Source: Clostridia bacterium | GTDB taxonomy: Bacteria; Bacillota; Clostridia; Oscillospirales; Acutalibacteraceae | DNA length: 62,763 nt | Assembly (NCBI GenBank): GCA_017516315.1 | Contig: JAFXDE010000050.1 | Location: forward strand, 1 to 62,763 | Reading direction: 5' to 3' | Shown here: positions 1 to 8,368 of the stretch, piece after piece | How the letters are laid out: each line of letters begins with the position of its first letter | How positions within the stretch are numbered: position 1 is the stretch's first letter | Made by a program: the position numbers and the translations under genes | Notes under the pieces: model-generated | Told to the model about the DNA's origin: nothing | What the model saw: only the letters and a program-made list of their open reading frames with translations | Databases searched by the model: none

Positions 1-736
1 CACCTACCGTGATTTCGTTGGGAATTTTAACAGTAAGAGTTTTCTTTGCTCTTTCAGCGGCAATTCTCTTGAGTCTTTCAGCTTCTGTTTCTCTCTTGCT
101 TGAGCGTGTACCCTGCTGCTTTCTGTACTGCTGACTCTTCTGCTTTAATTTCTGCTTGGTTGAACCCATTTCGTGGTCGCGTCTGCCGCCCTGGGAAGCC
201 ATTTCATCGTATTTCTCATTGTACTTTTCCAGGTCAACATTACTGCTTCTGGTATCAACGTGTCTCTTTTCACCCTTGGTACGGGACTGGATAAGCTTTT
301 CCTTTTGTTCCTTTTTAGGCTGCTGTACAGGAGCCTGTGCCTTTTTCTCTTCGGCCTTCTTTTCAGCCTTGGGAGCTTCCTTTTTACCCTCGGGCTTTTT
401 GTCAGACTTTTTAGCCTTGGCGGGAGCCTTATTTTCAGCATCAGGAGCTTTTTCTTCCTTCTTTTCAGGCTCTGCCTTTACGGGTGCGTCTTCAGCTTTC
501 TTTGCCTCTGTCTTAGCGGCCTTCTGTGCTTCGCCTGCGGCGAAATAAGCGTCAAAGGAGGAAACCTCGTTTGCCTGCGTTATTGTTTCGAAAATATAAT
601 CCAGCTCTCTGTCTTCGAGAATAGTTGTATGCTTTTTGGGTTCATCAGAAATTTTTTCCAGAATTTCTATAACCTTTTTACTTGTGCTGCCGAAATCCTT
701 GGCAACCTCATGAATTCTGTATTTTTCTCTGGGCAT
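1..736 (-). CDS. infB: Translation initiation factor IF-2, N-terminal part (runs off the left edge)
   Basis: IF-2 delivers initiator tRNA to the 30S subunit as a GTPase. About 245 residues are visible. The protein starts at the ATG at 736 with an IF2_N-type helical domain (MPREKYRIHEVAKDFG...), continues with a low-complexity Lys/Ala/Glu-rich linker from about residue 60 to 215, and reaches the start of the conserved core (KIPNEITVG) at the window edge. The GTPase domain is outside the window. It is the last visible gene of the rimP-nusA-ylxR-ylxQ-infB operon and begins only a few bases after ylxQ. The long charged linker is normal for IF-2. Confidence 0.93.
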   Translation of the reverse strand, partial: MPREKYRIHEVAKDFGSTSKKVIEILEKISDEPKKHTTILEDRELDYIFETITQANEVSSFDAYFAAGEAQKAAKTEAKKAEDAPVKAEPEKKEEKAPDAENKAPAKAKKSDKKPEGKKEAPKAEKKAEEKKAQAPVQQPKKEQKEKLIQSRTKGEKRHVDTRSSNVDLEKYNEKYDEMASQGGRRDHEMGSTKQKLKQKSQQYRKQQGTRSSKRETEAERLKRIAAERAKKTLTVKIPNEITVG

Positions 737-740
737 AGTA

Positions 741-1067
741 TCAATCCTTTCTGTCTGAATTGTTCGTATATTTGTCTGCTGCGGCCTTAGCGAAGCCCTC
801 GTCATCGACGCTTATTACCGCCGCCTTTATTCCGATGGCCTGTGAAAGCCCGGATGTGGTGTAATGGGTCAGAAGCACAGGAATATTTTTCCCGCCGTAG
901 GTACAGGCGTGATTAATTTCTCTTTTCAGTCTTTCTGAGCCCTCCGCGGAAACAATAACGAGCTTCGCCTTGCTTTTAACTACGGAGGAGATAACCGCAT
1001 CGTGGCCTGTACTGAGCTTTCCTGACCGTCTCGCCATACCTAAAAGAGAAAGGAATTTATCGTTCAC
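741..1067 (-). CDS. ylxQ: L7Ae/L30e-family RNA-binding protein YlxQ
   Basis: A 108-residue single-domain protein of the L7Ae/L30e/Gadd45 fold. The N-terminus (LGMARRSGKLSTGHDAV) is the characteristic opening of YlxQ/RplGA proteins, which are thought to bind kink-turn RNA in or near the ribosome. Its start overlaps the end of ylxR by 11 bases and infB follows directly, which is the standard Firmicutes order. The exact cellular role of YlxQ is not settled. Length and position match the family. Confidence 0.9.
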   Translation of the reverse strand: MNDKFLSLLGMARRSGKLSTGHDAVISSVVKSKAKLVIVSAEGSERLKREINHACTYGGKNIPVLLTHYTTSGLSQAIGIKAAVISVDDEGFAKAAADKYTNNSDRKD

Positions 1068-1356
1068 CTTTTTCCATCTCCTGTCTCATCTTTTCTGTGA
1101 CCTCGTCGGGTATGGTGCAGGAAAGTGCCTTTTGAAATCTCTTTGCCTTGAGAGCCTTTTCGAAGCATTCGGTGCTTCTGCACACATAGGCGCCTCTGCC
1201 CGGCTTTTTACCTACTAAGTCAAGACTGATTTCATACTCTTCCTCAGCGTTTTCGCCGTCAGTCTTAATTTTTGTTTTGACCACTCTTACAAGCTCCTTC
1301 TGAAGGAACATTTCACCGCAGCCTAAGCATTTTCTCATGGGCATTTTTTTGTTCAT
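1057..1356 (-). CDS. ylxR: YlxR family protein (DUF448)
   Basis: A 99-residue YlxR protein. It shows the family signature RKCLGCGEM near the N-terminus (paired cysteines), then a basic strand and the GRGAYVCRS...C stretch followed by KAKRFQKAL. YlxR is an RNA-binding-like protein encoded between nusA and ylxQ; in some Firmicutes it has been linked to RNase P and to gene regulation, but no enzymatic role is established. A GGGGG-containing ribosome binding site sits 8-10 bases upstream of the ATG at 1356. It overlaps ylxQ and follows nusA by 38 bases. Confidence 0.92.
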   Translation of the reverse strand: MNKKMPMRKCLGCGEMFLQKELVRVVKTKIKTDGENAEEEYEISLDLVGKKPGRGAYVCRSTECFEKALKAKRFQKALSCTIPDEVTEKMRQEMEKGER

Positions 1357-1394
1357 TCTTTTGCCCCCTTATCTTTTCTTAATGAATCTTTATT

Positions 1395-2441
1395 TTATTC
1401 GCTTACTGCACTTAAAGGCTTGATGTCGATTTTCCAGCCTGTGAGTCTCGCGGCTAATCTTACATTCTGTCCCTTGTTACCGATAGCAAGAGAAAGCTGA
1501 CTGTCAGGAACGACAACTCTGCAGCTTTTGGGACTTTCGCTGATAATCTCAACGGAAAGAGCCTCTGCGGGAGCAAGAGAAGCGGAAATGTACTTTTCGG
1601 GCTCTTCGCTGTAAGAAACGATGTCAATTTTTTCGCCGCAGAGAGTTTCAACGATATTGCTTACACGCTGACCTCTGGGACCGATACATGCGCCTACTGC
1701 ATCTACGTTTTCATCGTTACTCATAACAGCAATCTTTGTTCTGGAGCCTGCTTCTCTGGAAACGGAGATAACCTGAACAGTACCGTCGTAAATTTCGGGA
1801 ACCTCTGTTTCGAAAAGTCTCTTTACAAGACCGGGATGCTTTCTGGAAATATTGGCATAGCTTGTGCCGCTTTCTTCCTTAATGGAAGCAACGAACACCT
1901 TGATAAGCTGACCGGGCTCGAGAACCTCACCGGGAATCTGCTCATTTTTGGGAAGAATAACGTTTGCTCTGCCGATTTCGATGGAGGCGTCGCCTGTGTC
2001 GGGATAAACGATGTTAACCTTTGCTGTGACAACTTCCTGGTCTCTTTCCTGAAGCTCTTTAGCCTTAAGCTCCTTTTCTGCCTCTCTGATACCCTGACGG
2101 ATAACACTCTTAGCTGTCTGTGCTACGATTCTGCCGAACCTTTTAGGCTCGAGGGTAATCTCAACGAAGGAGCCTACCTGTGCGTTTTCGTCATAATTTC
2201 TTGCCTGCTCGAGAGTCATCTCTGCGAGGGGCTCTTCGATTTCGTCTACTACGGCGATTCTTACATAAACCTCCATAGTCTGCTTCTCGGGGTCGATTTC
2301 ACATACTACATTGTCTCTGTTGCCGTAGCTGTTTTTGGTAGCGGAGATAATAGCGGCCTTGATTTTCTCGTACATATAATCCGCAGGGATACCGTTCTCC
2401 TTTTCCAGCAGTGCAATTGCCTCAAAAAATTCTTTGTTCAT
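1395..2441 (-). CDS. nusA: Transcription termination/antitermination factor NusA
   Basis: A 348-residue NusA. It has the N-terminal RNA-polymerase-binding domain (MNKEFFEAIALLEKENGI), an S1 domain from about residue 130 to 200 (VTAKVNIVYPDTGDASIEIG) and two KH domains (GACIGPRGQRVSNI and LAIGNKGQNVRLAARLTGWKIDI). The length is typical of Firmicutes NusA, which lacks the acidic C-terminal repeats of proteobacterial NusA. It modulates pausing, termination and antitermination. It lies 22 bases after rimP in the same operon. Confidence 0.96.
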   Translation of the reverse strand: MNKEFFEAIALLEKENGIPADYMYEKIKAAIISATKNSYGNRDNVVCEIDPEKQTMEVYVRIAVVDEIEEPLAEMTLEQARNYDENAQVGSFVEITLEPKRFGRIVAQTAKSVIRQGIREAEKELKAKELQERDQEVVTAKVNIVYPDTGDASIEIGRANVILPKNEQIPGEVLEPGQLIKVFVASIKEESGTSYANISRKHPGLVKRLFETEVPEIYDGTVQVISVSREAGSRTKIAVMSNDENVDAVGACIGPRGQRVSNIVETLCGEKIDIVSYSEEPEKYISASLAPAEALSVEIISESPKSCRVVVPDSQLSLAIGNKGQNVRLAARLTGWKIDIKPLSAVSE

Positions 2442-2463
2442 TTTTTCTGTTCATCCTTTCTTA

Positions 2464-2934
2464 TTACATTTCGAAATCGTCCGCTTTTATCCAGGAGGCT
2501 TCCTTCTTTGTGAAGGTGAAGCCGCTTTCATCGGACATTCTTATGGTTATATTACCGTCGTTATAGTCCTCGAGAATTCCGCTGAACTCTCTTTTACCGT
2601 CGACGGGACGTATCATTTTAACTTTAATTTTTTCACCCACATAGGCGGTGAAATGCTCGTCTCTTACGAGGTCTCTTTCCACTCCGGGAGAGCTTACCTC
2701 GAGGAAATAAGCCTGTTCGATGGGGTCGCTTTCGTCCAGGGGCTTATTGATGGCGTGCGTCATATCCACACAGTCATCGATGCTTACTCCGCCGTCCTTA
2801 TCGATGAAAATACGGAGATACCAATCAGCGCCTTCCTTAAGAAAACGGACATCCCAGATTTTAAGTCCGAGTTCTTCAGCATAAGGCTCGACAAGCTCCC
2901 ACACGACAGCGACGGTGTTCTTTCCCTTTGCCAT
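2464..2934 (-). CDS. rimP: Ribosome maturation factor RimP
   Basis: A 156-residue RimP, required for maturation of the 30S subunit. The first domain contains DWYLRIFIDKDGGVSIDDC and the VSSPGVERDL motif, followed by the C-terminal SH3-like domain. The ATG at 2934 is preferred over an upstream in-frame start at 2961 because AAGGAG lies 7 bases before it and RimP homologues begin here (MAKGKNTVAVV). It is the first gene of the operon that continues with nusA, ylxR, ylxQ and infB. The untranslated leader upstream contains a terminator-like hairpin (2988-3012). Confidence 0.95.
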   Translation of the reverse strand: MAKGKNTVAVVWELVEPYAEELGLKIWDVRFLKEGADWYLRIFIDKDGGVSIDDCVDMTHAINKPLDESDPIEQAYFLEVSSPGVERDLVRDEHFTAYVGEKIKVKMIRPVDGKREFSGILEDYNDGNITIRMSDESGFTFTKKEASWIKADDFEM

Positions 2935-2987
2935 AAAATCACTCCTTAAATAAATATTCAATTGTAACGCCGTAATGCAATAAAGAA

Positions 2988-3012
2988 GAGCGGACTTTTC
3001 GAAAGCCCACTC
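2988..3012 (-). terminator. Terminator-like hairpin in the rimP leader (possible attenuator)
   Basis: On the minus strand an 11-base-pair stem (GAGTGGGCTTT / AAAGTCCGCTC, loop of three bases) is followed by TTCTTTATT. Two of the pairs are G-U and form only in the minus-strand transcript, so the hairpin is meant for that strand. It lies between the promoter at 3036-3064 and the rimP start at 2934. An attenuation role is inference. Confidence 0.55.
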
Positions 3013-3035
3013 TAAACTACACTACAAACATCTGT

Positions 3036-3064
3036 ATAATATCATACTTTTCCCCGTAAATCAA
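3036..3064 (-). promoter_or_regulatory. Sigma-A promoter of the rimP-nusA-infB operon
   Basis: On the minus strand: -35 TTGATT (3059-3064), 17-base spacer, -10 TATTAT (3036-3041). It is the only good promoter upstream of rimP and would give a leader of about 95 bases. Confidence 0.6.
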
Positions 3065-3159
3065 GTATTATCCCATATTTTTTTCATTAAATTCCCTTTA
3101 CCTCAGCATACATTTATGTTATTATGATATTATAGTATAAAATTAAGGAGATTTTATTT

Positions 3160-3591
3160 ATGGAAACCTTATTCACTTCAATGAAAGAGCTCTTTTTCAC
3201 AAACGTACCTGCCTCGGTGGCAGTTATCGGTCTGGCCACATACTTTTTCGGTATGGCTGTAGTCTTTATCGCGTCTCCCATAAAGAACGCCGAAAGCTTT
3301 TCCGTAAAGCCTGTGGACAATGCCGGTAAGACAGAAATTCGTGTTTACTACGGCGGAATATCCTTCGCTTTAGGTGCATTCCTTGTTTACCTTACCGTAG
3401 CGCTCGGAACACCCGTTTACTCCCTCGTCGGCGGTCTTTTCTTCTCTACGACCGTTTTAGTTACAAGAACAATCTTCCTCTTTGTGGACAAGGGCTGGAA
3501 ATGTCCCTACACTAAGCTCGCCATCCCTGCAGAAAGCCTTTTCGTAATCGCTCTGTGGGTATGCTTCATCCTTTCAAAAAAGCTCTATTGA
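3160..3591 (+). CDS. Four-helix membrane protein, DUF4345-like
   Basis: A 143-residue integral membrane protein with four predicted membrane segments (about residues 17-37, 64-84, 88-108 and 121-140). The central RVYYGGISFALG stretch resembles the conserved element of DUF4345 proteins; I hold that assignment at moderate confidence and no function is known for the family. An AAGGAG site lies 7 bases before the ATG. The stop is only 18 bases before the start of the first GH20 gene, so it is probably the first gene of the hexosaminidase operon. Confidence 0.7.
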   Translation: METLFTSMKELFFTNVPASVAVIGLATYFFGMAVVFIASPIKNAESFSVKPVDNAGKTEIRVYYGGISFALGAFLVYLTVALGTPVYSLVGGLFFSTTVLVTRTIFLFVDKGWKCPYTKLAIPAESLFVIALWVCFILSKKLY

Positions 3592-3609
3592 TAAATGAAG
3601 GTGAAAGAT

Positions 3610-5202
3610 ATGATTTATCCCCTTATTCCCAAGCCCCAAAAAATCACCACGGGCGACACGGTGGTTTTTACTCTTACGAAATACTGCGAAATTATCGGTG
3701 AAGACAAATTCCCCAAGGCAGTAGGAAGCCTCAAAAAATTCCTCAGCGAAAGCTTTTCTCTCGAGCTTCTCGGCACGGGAAAGGAAAAGCTTTATCTTGA
3801 GCTCTCGGATGAAATAAACAGTGACGAGGGCTACACCCTTTCCGTAAAGGAAAACGAGGTCATTATCAAAGTTAAAACCGAGCAGGGTGTTTTCTACGGC
3901 ATACAGACCTTAAAGCAGATGCTTATGCACGGTGACCTTTCTCTTTGCAGTGCGGAGATAGAGGATGAGCCTGCCTTTTCCTACCGAGGCTTTATGCTTG
4001 ACTGCGGAAGATACTTTTTCACTAAGGAAGCTGTTTTTACCTTCCTCGAAATAATGGCTCTTCATAAGCTCAATTATTTCCATTGGCATCTTACCGAGGA
4101 CCAGGGCTGGAGATTTTACAGCGAAAAGTATCCCCTTCTCACGGAAATCGGCTCCTACAGAAGCCATACGAACTTTAACAGTGTTCCTCACAGCGGTTAT
4201 TATACCAAAGAGGATATGAAGGAAGTAGTGGAATACGCTCACTCCCTTTACATAAAGGTAATTCCCGAAATTGATACCCCGGGACATACAGTCAGTGCCA
4301 TCGCCGCCTATCCCTTCCTTTCCTGCTTCGACCGCAATATGGTAACAGCTACCAAATGGGGCGTAAAATATGATGTTCTCTGTGTAGGTAAGGAAAGCAC
4401 CTTCGACTTCGTTCAGTCAGTCTTCGACGAGGTTACTGAAATTTTTACCGACGGAATCGTCCATCTCGGCGGTGACGAGGTGCCCACTGCACGTTGGGAG
4501 CTCTGCCCTCACTGTCAGAAAAGAATGAAGGATGAGGGTCTTAAAGAAACAGGCGACCTTCACACCTATTATCTCGGAAGAATAGGTAAATATCTCCGTG
4601 ATAAGGGTATGGAGGTTATAATGTGGAATGACCGTGTAAAGGAATATATGCCCGACAGCTCACTGTGCTGGCAGTTCTGGAACACAGATATGGATAAAAA
4701 GGATATGGAGGGGGAAATAAAAAAAGGACGTTCCTTCATTATCTCTCCCGAAAAATCCTACTATCTTGACCTGCCCTACGGTCTGGTTGACCTTAAGACC
4801 TGCTACGAATACGACCCCTACATCGAAGGTCTCACCGAGGAAAACAGACATCTTCTGAAGGGTATCGAGGCATGTCTGTGGGCGGAGTTCGTTCCCGATA
4901 TGAAAAAGGCAGGCTACTGCACCTTCCCCCGTCTCGGTGCCATAAGCGAAAGTGCCTGGACTAAAAAAGAGAATAAAAGCTATGAGGATTTCTCCGAGAG
5001 ACTCGACGGCTATTATAAGCACATCAAGGCAATAAATATGAATTACGCCACAGTAAAACAGGCTATCCCCACAGGTATAAGAAAGACCGCTTCTAAGCTC
5101 TACTGGGAAAGACGCAGACTCTGCTGGGGCGGACTCGAAAATCTCATTACAAACAAAAAATTAGAAAAGATGTACGGAAAGAAGGACAAAAAAAATGATT
5201 AA
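3610..5202 (+). CDS. Beta-N-acetylhexosaminidase, GH20 family (first copy)
   Basis: A 530-residue GH20 glycosidase that removes terminal beta-linked GlcNAc or GalNAc. Visible features are an N-terminal GH20b-like domain, the HWHLTEDQGWRF strand, EIDTPGHT, and the catalytic Asp-Glu pair in HLGGDEVP near residue 300. There is no signal peptide, so it probably acts on imported oligosaccharides in the cytoplasm. The ATG at 3610 is preferred over 3595: AAGGTG lies 6 bases upstream, and the resulting start (MIYPLIPKPQKIT) aligns with that of the next gene (MINVIPKPNNIT). It overlaps the second GH20 gene by 8 bases. The Cys-x2-Cys pair after the catalytic motif is also found in the second copy. Confidence 0.93.
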   Translation: MIYPLIPKPQKITTGDTVVFTLTKYCEIIGEDKFPKAVGSLKKFLSESFSLELLGTGKEKLYLELSDEINSDEGYTLSVKENEVIIKVKTEQGVFYGIQTLKQMLMHGDLSLCSAEIEDEPAFSYRGFMLDCGRYFFTKEAVFTFLEIMALHKLNYFHWHLTEDQGWRFYSEKYPLLTEIGSYRSHTNFNSVPHSGYYTKEDMKEVVEYAHSLYIKVIPEIDTPGHTVSAIAAYPFLSCFDRNMVTATKWGVKYDVLCVGKESTFDFVQSVFDEVTEIFTDGIVHLGGDEVPTARWELCPHCQKRMKDEGLKETGDLHTYYLGRIGKYLRDKGMEVIMWNDRVKEYMPDSSLCWQFWNTDMDKKDMEGEIKKGRSFIISPEKSYYLDLPYGLVDLKTCYEYDPYIEGLTEENRHLLKGIEACLWAEFVPDMKKAGYCTFPRLGAISESAWTKKENKSYEDFSERLDGYYKHIKAINMNYATVKQAIPTGIRKTASKLYWERRRLCWGGLENLITNKKLEKMYGKKDKKND

Positions 5203-6940
5203 TGTAATTCCCAAGCCTAATAACATCACATTCAAAAAGGGTGACTGCTTCATCTATAAAGACAGAGTTCTTTTACATATCGACCCTGAGCTTGCCGACA
5301 TCGAAAAATTCGTCAGCAAATGTCTCGGCGTAAAAACAGAAAAAGCAGATGACGAAAGCCATATCGAGTTTATCTTCGACGATACTCTTCCCGAGGAAGT
5401 CTATACTCTCAGGGCTGAAGGCTACGAAGCTAAAATTTTCGCAGGCTCCTACAGCGGTGCCTTTTACGGTCTTATGACTCTGTCTCAGCTTCTTCTTTCC
5501 GATAGGGATGACAGCGAAACTCTCACCTGTCCTCAGCTTATCATCGAAAAGGATTCTCCCAAATACAGCTGGAGAGGCTTACAGCTCGACGAAAGCCGTC
5601 ACTTCTTCGGCAAGGAAACGGTCAAAAAATATCTTGACTTTATGGCTATGTATAAGCTCAACCGCTTCCATTGGCATCTTACCGACGACCAGGGCTGGAG
5701 AATCGAAATAGAGAAGTACCCCCTTCTCACCGAAATCGGCTCCTACAGAAAGGGCAGCCAGCTTCACGCATGGAATTGTCCCGAATACGAGGAAATCCCT
5801 CATTTCGGTTATTATACCAAGGATGACATAAGAGAAATCATCGCTTATGCCAAGGAAAGATGTATCGAAATCATCCCCGAAATCGACTTCCCCGCACACT
5901 GTGCTTCTGCCATAGCCGCATATAATGACCTTGCCTGCCGTAACATTCCCTGTGAGGTTTTCGATTTCTGCGGCGATGTTCTGGCTAAGGAAAAGGGACT
6001 CAAAAACTGGAACAGACCTCTTTGTCTCGGCAAGGACAAAACTCTCGATTTCGTTAAGGATGTCGTGGATGAGGTCGCTGACCTTTTCCCCTTCCCCTAT
6101 TTCCATATCGGCGGCGACGAGGCACCCACCAATGAATGGAAGAAGTGCCCTGACTGTCAGAAGCGTATCAAAGACAACAAGCTGAAAAATGAAGTAAATC
6201 TTCAGGCCTGGTTTACAAACGAAATCAATGCCTTCCTTAAAAGCAAGGGTAAGACCATGATAGGCTGGAACGAGGTTTTAGCTTCAAAGAGTACGGACAC
6301 AGATGTCATAGGTCAGTACTGGGTTAGCCAGAATGATAAAAATGTACTGAGACATCTCAAAAACGGCGGTAAGATTATCCTTTCCAAGCATAAGAGCTTC
6401 TACTTCGATATGGCTTATGACTACTGCACTCCCAAGGAGACCTACACCTACGAGCCCGAAAAGTCAAAAATCAAAAAAGAGCTCAAAAAGGGTGTTCTCG
6501 GTGTCGAAGGAGAGATGTGGACAGAATGGATTACTAACGAAGACCATGTTTTCTTTATGCTCTTTAACCGAGGTCTTGCCCTTAGTGAAAACGCCTGGAC
6601 AAACAGAAAGGATTTCAAGGATTTCAAAAGCCGTCTTCAGTCTCATAAGGCATTTATGGACAAGATGGGAATTTACTACGGTAATGACCACATAACCATG
6701 AAGAAAAATAAAGGCCTCAAAAAGAGACAGGCTAAAAAATACGGCTTCACCGTCAAGCACAACGATGCCGAATTCAGACTCGACGGAATCCATAACAAAA
6801 ATATGAGAGTCAAGGCAAAGCAGGCTCTGAAAGAAAAGAAAAAAAGAGAAGAATACGAAAAGAACGCCAAGGGCATCGACGAGCTTATCGATTCAGCACT
6901 TCTTAAAGCAGCAGGATACATTTTAGAAGAAGATGCGTAA
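5195..6940 (+). CDS. Beta-N-acetylhexosaminidase, GH20 family (second copy)
   Basis: A 581-residue GH20 enzyme that is clearly paralogous to its upstream neighbour. Shared landmarks are HWHLTDDQGWRIE, EIDFPAHC and the catalytic HIGGDEAP followed by a CPDCQKR pair. It has a longer, Lys-rich C-terminal tail of about 60 residues with predicted helix. No signal peptide is present. The start overlaps the preceding gene by 8 bases and the end overlaps the MATE gene by 8 bases, so all are co-translated. The two copies may differ in linkage preference (for example GlcNAc versus GalNAc, or chain position); the sequence alone does not show this. Confidence 0.93.
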   Translation: MINVIPKPNNITFKKGDCFIYKDRVLLHIDPELADIEKFVSKCLGVKTEKADDESHIEFIFDDTLPEEVYTLRAEGYEAKIFAGSYSGAFYGLMTLSQLLLSDRDDSETLTCPQLIIEKDSPKYSWRGLQLDESRHFFGKETVKKYLDFMAMYKLNRFHWHLTDDQGWRIEIEKYPLLTEIGSYRKGSQLHAWNCPEYEEIPHFGYYTKDDIREIIAYAKERCIEIIPEIDFPAHCASAIAAYNDLACRNIPCEVFDFCGDVLAKEKGLKNWNRPLCLGKDKTLDFVKDVVDEVADLFPFPYFHIGGDEAPTNEWKKCPDCQKRIKDNKLKNEVNLQAWFTNEINAFLKSKGKTMIGWNEVLASKSTDTDVIGQYWVSQNDKNVLRHLKNGGKIILSKHKSFYFDMAYDYCTPKETYTYEPEKSKIKKELKKGVLGVEGEMWTEWITNEDHVFFMLFNRGLALSENAWTNRKDFKDFKSRLQSHKAFMDKMGIYYGNDHITMKKNKGLKKRQAKKYGFTVKHNDAEFRLDGIHNKNMRVKAKQALKEKKKREEYEKNAKGIDELIDSALLKAAGYILEEDA

Positions 6941-8285
6941 GCTTAATTTCAGAATGCTTCCCCTTGTTTTCGCCCTTGCCTGGCCTACAATGCTCGAACA
7001 GCTTATGCAGACCGCAGTACAGTACATTGACACCGCCATGGTCGGCTCTCTCGGCACTGATGCTACGGCTGCTGTAGGCTCTACCACCACGGTGAACTGG
7101 CTGGTAGGCTCCTCTGTCTCTGCTTTAGGCGTAGGCTTTCTCGCCTTTATTTCCCAATCTCTCGGAGCAGGAAAAAGAGAGCTCGCCGTGCGTGCCTCGA
7201 GCCAGTCTATTTCGGCTGTACTCCTGTCGGGACTCTTCTTCACGGCAGTAACCTTAGCCGCAAGTCCCGCTGTCCCCTCTCTTATGCAGGTAGACGAAAG
7301 CATCCGTAAGCTCGCATCGGAATATTTCTTCATTCTCTATACCCCGATGCTTTTCCGCACTGCCACCATTATTTTCGGCGCGGTTCTCCGTGCTGCAGGC
7401 GATTCGAAAACACCGATGCTTGTAGGCTTTGCAGTAAACATTATCAATGTGGTGCTTAATTTTCTGCTTATTTATCCTACGAGAACGGTTAATCTTTTCG
7501 GAAGGGAAACAGTTCTTTACGGTGCGGATATGGGCGTAATCGGTGCCGCCACCGCCAGCTCTGTCGCTTTTACGGCAGGCGGCATACTTATCACCGCGGC
7601 TCTTTTAAGGCATAAAACCATAGCGCCTGAAAAGACCTTTCTCCGACCCGACAGAGAAATTCTCACTCCCTGTCTGAAAGTAGCTCTTCCGAATATGCTT
7701 CAACGCTTCGGAACCTCCTTCGGCTATGTGGTTTTCGCTTCGATGATAAATTCTCTCGGTGAAATTTCTACGGCAGCTCACACGGTAGCAAATACCGTCG
7801 AATCTGCCTTCTACATTCCCGGTTACGGAATGCAGGCGGCGGCAGCGACTCTTATGGGTAATGCCCACGGTGCAGGTGACAGGGAAAAGGCAAAGGAGCT
7901 CAGCAGACTTCTTATCTTTATAGAGGTAACTCTGATGATTCTTTCCGGCGGATTACTCTTTATCTTCGCCGAAAGGATGGCAGGACTTTTTTCCGACAGT
8001 GCCGAGGTAATTTCACTTTGCTCCGCAGTGCTTCGTATGGTCGCTCTCTCCGAGCCCTTCTACGGTGTCTCTCTTATTATAGAAGGTATGCTTCAGGGCA
8101 TCGGTAACACGAAAACACCCTTTATATTCAATATCGCCGGCATGTGGGGAATCAGAATAGCAGGAACCTTTATCTGTATAACGCTCCTTTCTATGGGACT
8201 TATCAGCGCATGGGCGTGTATGATAGGACATAACCTTATGCTGTTCACAGCATTTGCTTTATATTACAAAAAGAAATACCGATAA
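6933..8285 (+). CDS. MATE family multidrug/metabolite efflux transporter
   Basis: A 450-residue MATE (MatE) antiporter with about 12 membrane segments in two homologous halves. The N-terminus (LALAWPTMLEQLMQT...AMVGSLGTDATAAVG) and the start of the second half (VALPNMLQRFGTSFGYVVFASM) are family hallmarks. Such proteins export cationic drugs or metabolites using Na+ or H+ gradients. The start overlaps the second GH20 gene by 8 bases and a strong hairpin terminator follows. Why a MATE pump sits in a hexosaminidase operon is unclear; it could export a product or simply be co-transcribed. Confidence 0.92.
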   Translation: MRKLNFRMLPLVFALAWPTMLEQLMQTAVQYIDTAMVGSLGTDATAAVGSTTTVNWLVGSSVSALGVGFLAFISQSLGAGKRELAVRASSQSISAVLLSGLFFTAVTLAASPAVPSLMQVDESIRKLASEYFFILYTPMLFRTATIIFGAVLRAAGDSKTPMLVGFAVNIINVVLNFLLIYPTRTVNLFGRETVLYGADMGVIGAATASSVAFTAGGILITAALLRHKTIAPEKTFLRPDREILTPCLKVALPNMLQRFGTSFGYVVFASMINSLGEISTAAHTVANTVESAFYIPGYGMQAAAATLMGNAHGAGDREKAKELSRLLIFIEVTLMILSGGLLFIFAERMAGLFSDSAEVISLCSAVLRMVALSEPFYGVSLIIEGMLQGIGNTKTPFIFNIAGMWGIRIAGTFICITLLSMGLISAWACMIGHNLMLFTAFALYYKKKYR

Positions 8286-8294
8286 ATAAAGAAA

Positions 8295-8340
8295 CCGCCG
8301 TAAAGGGCAGATAACCTTTACGGCGGATATTCATTTTTTC
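8295..8340. terminator. Bidirectional terminator between the MATE gene and the ABC gene
   Basis: A perfect 12-base-pair stem CCGCCGTAAAGG/CCTTTACGGCGG (8295-8306 and 8315-8326). On the plus strand a T run follows at 8335-8339; on the minus strand TTTCTTTATTT follows. It separates two convergent operons. Confidence 0.85.
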
Positions 8341-8368
8341 AGACAGGTGTTATCCTCTGCCTTTACTC

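Noticed and set aside
1836-2949. Open frames on the plus strand opposite nusA and rimP
   Set aside because: Shadows of well-supported conserved genes on the other strand.
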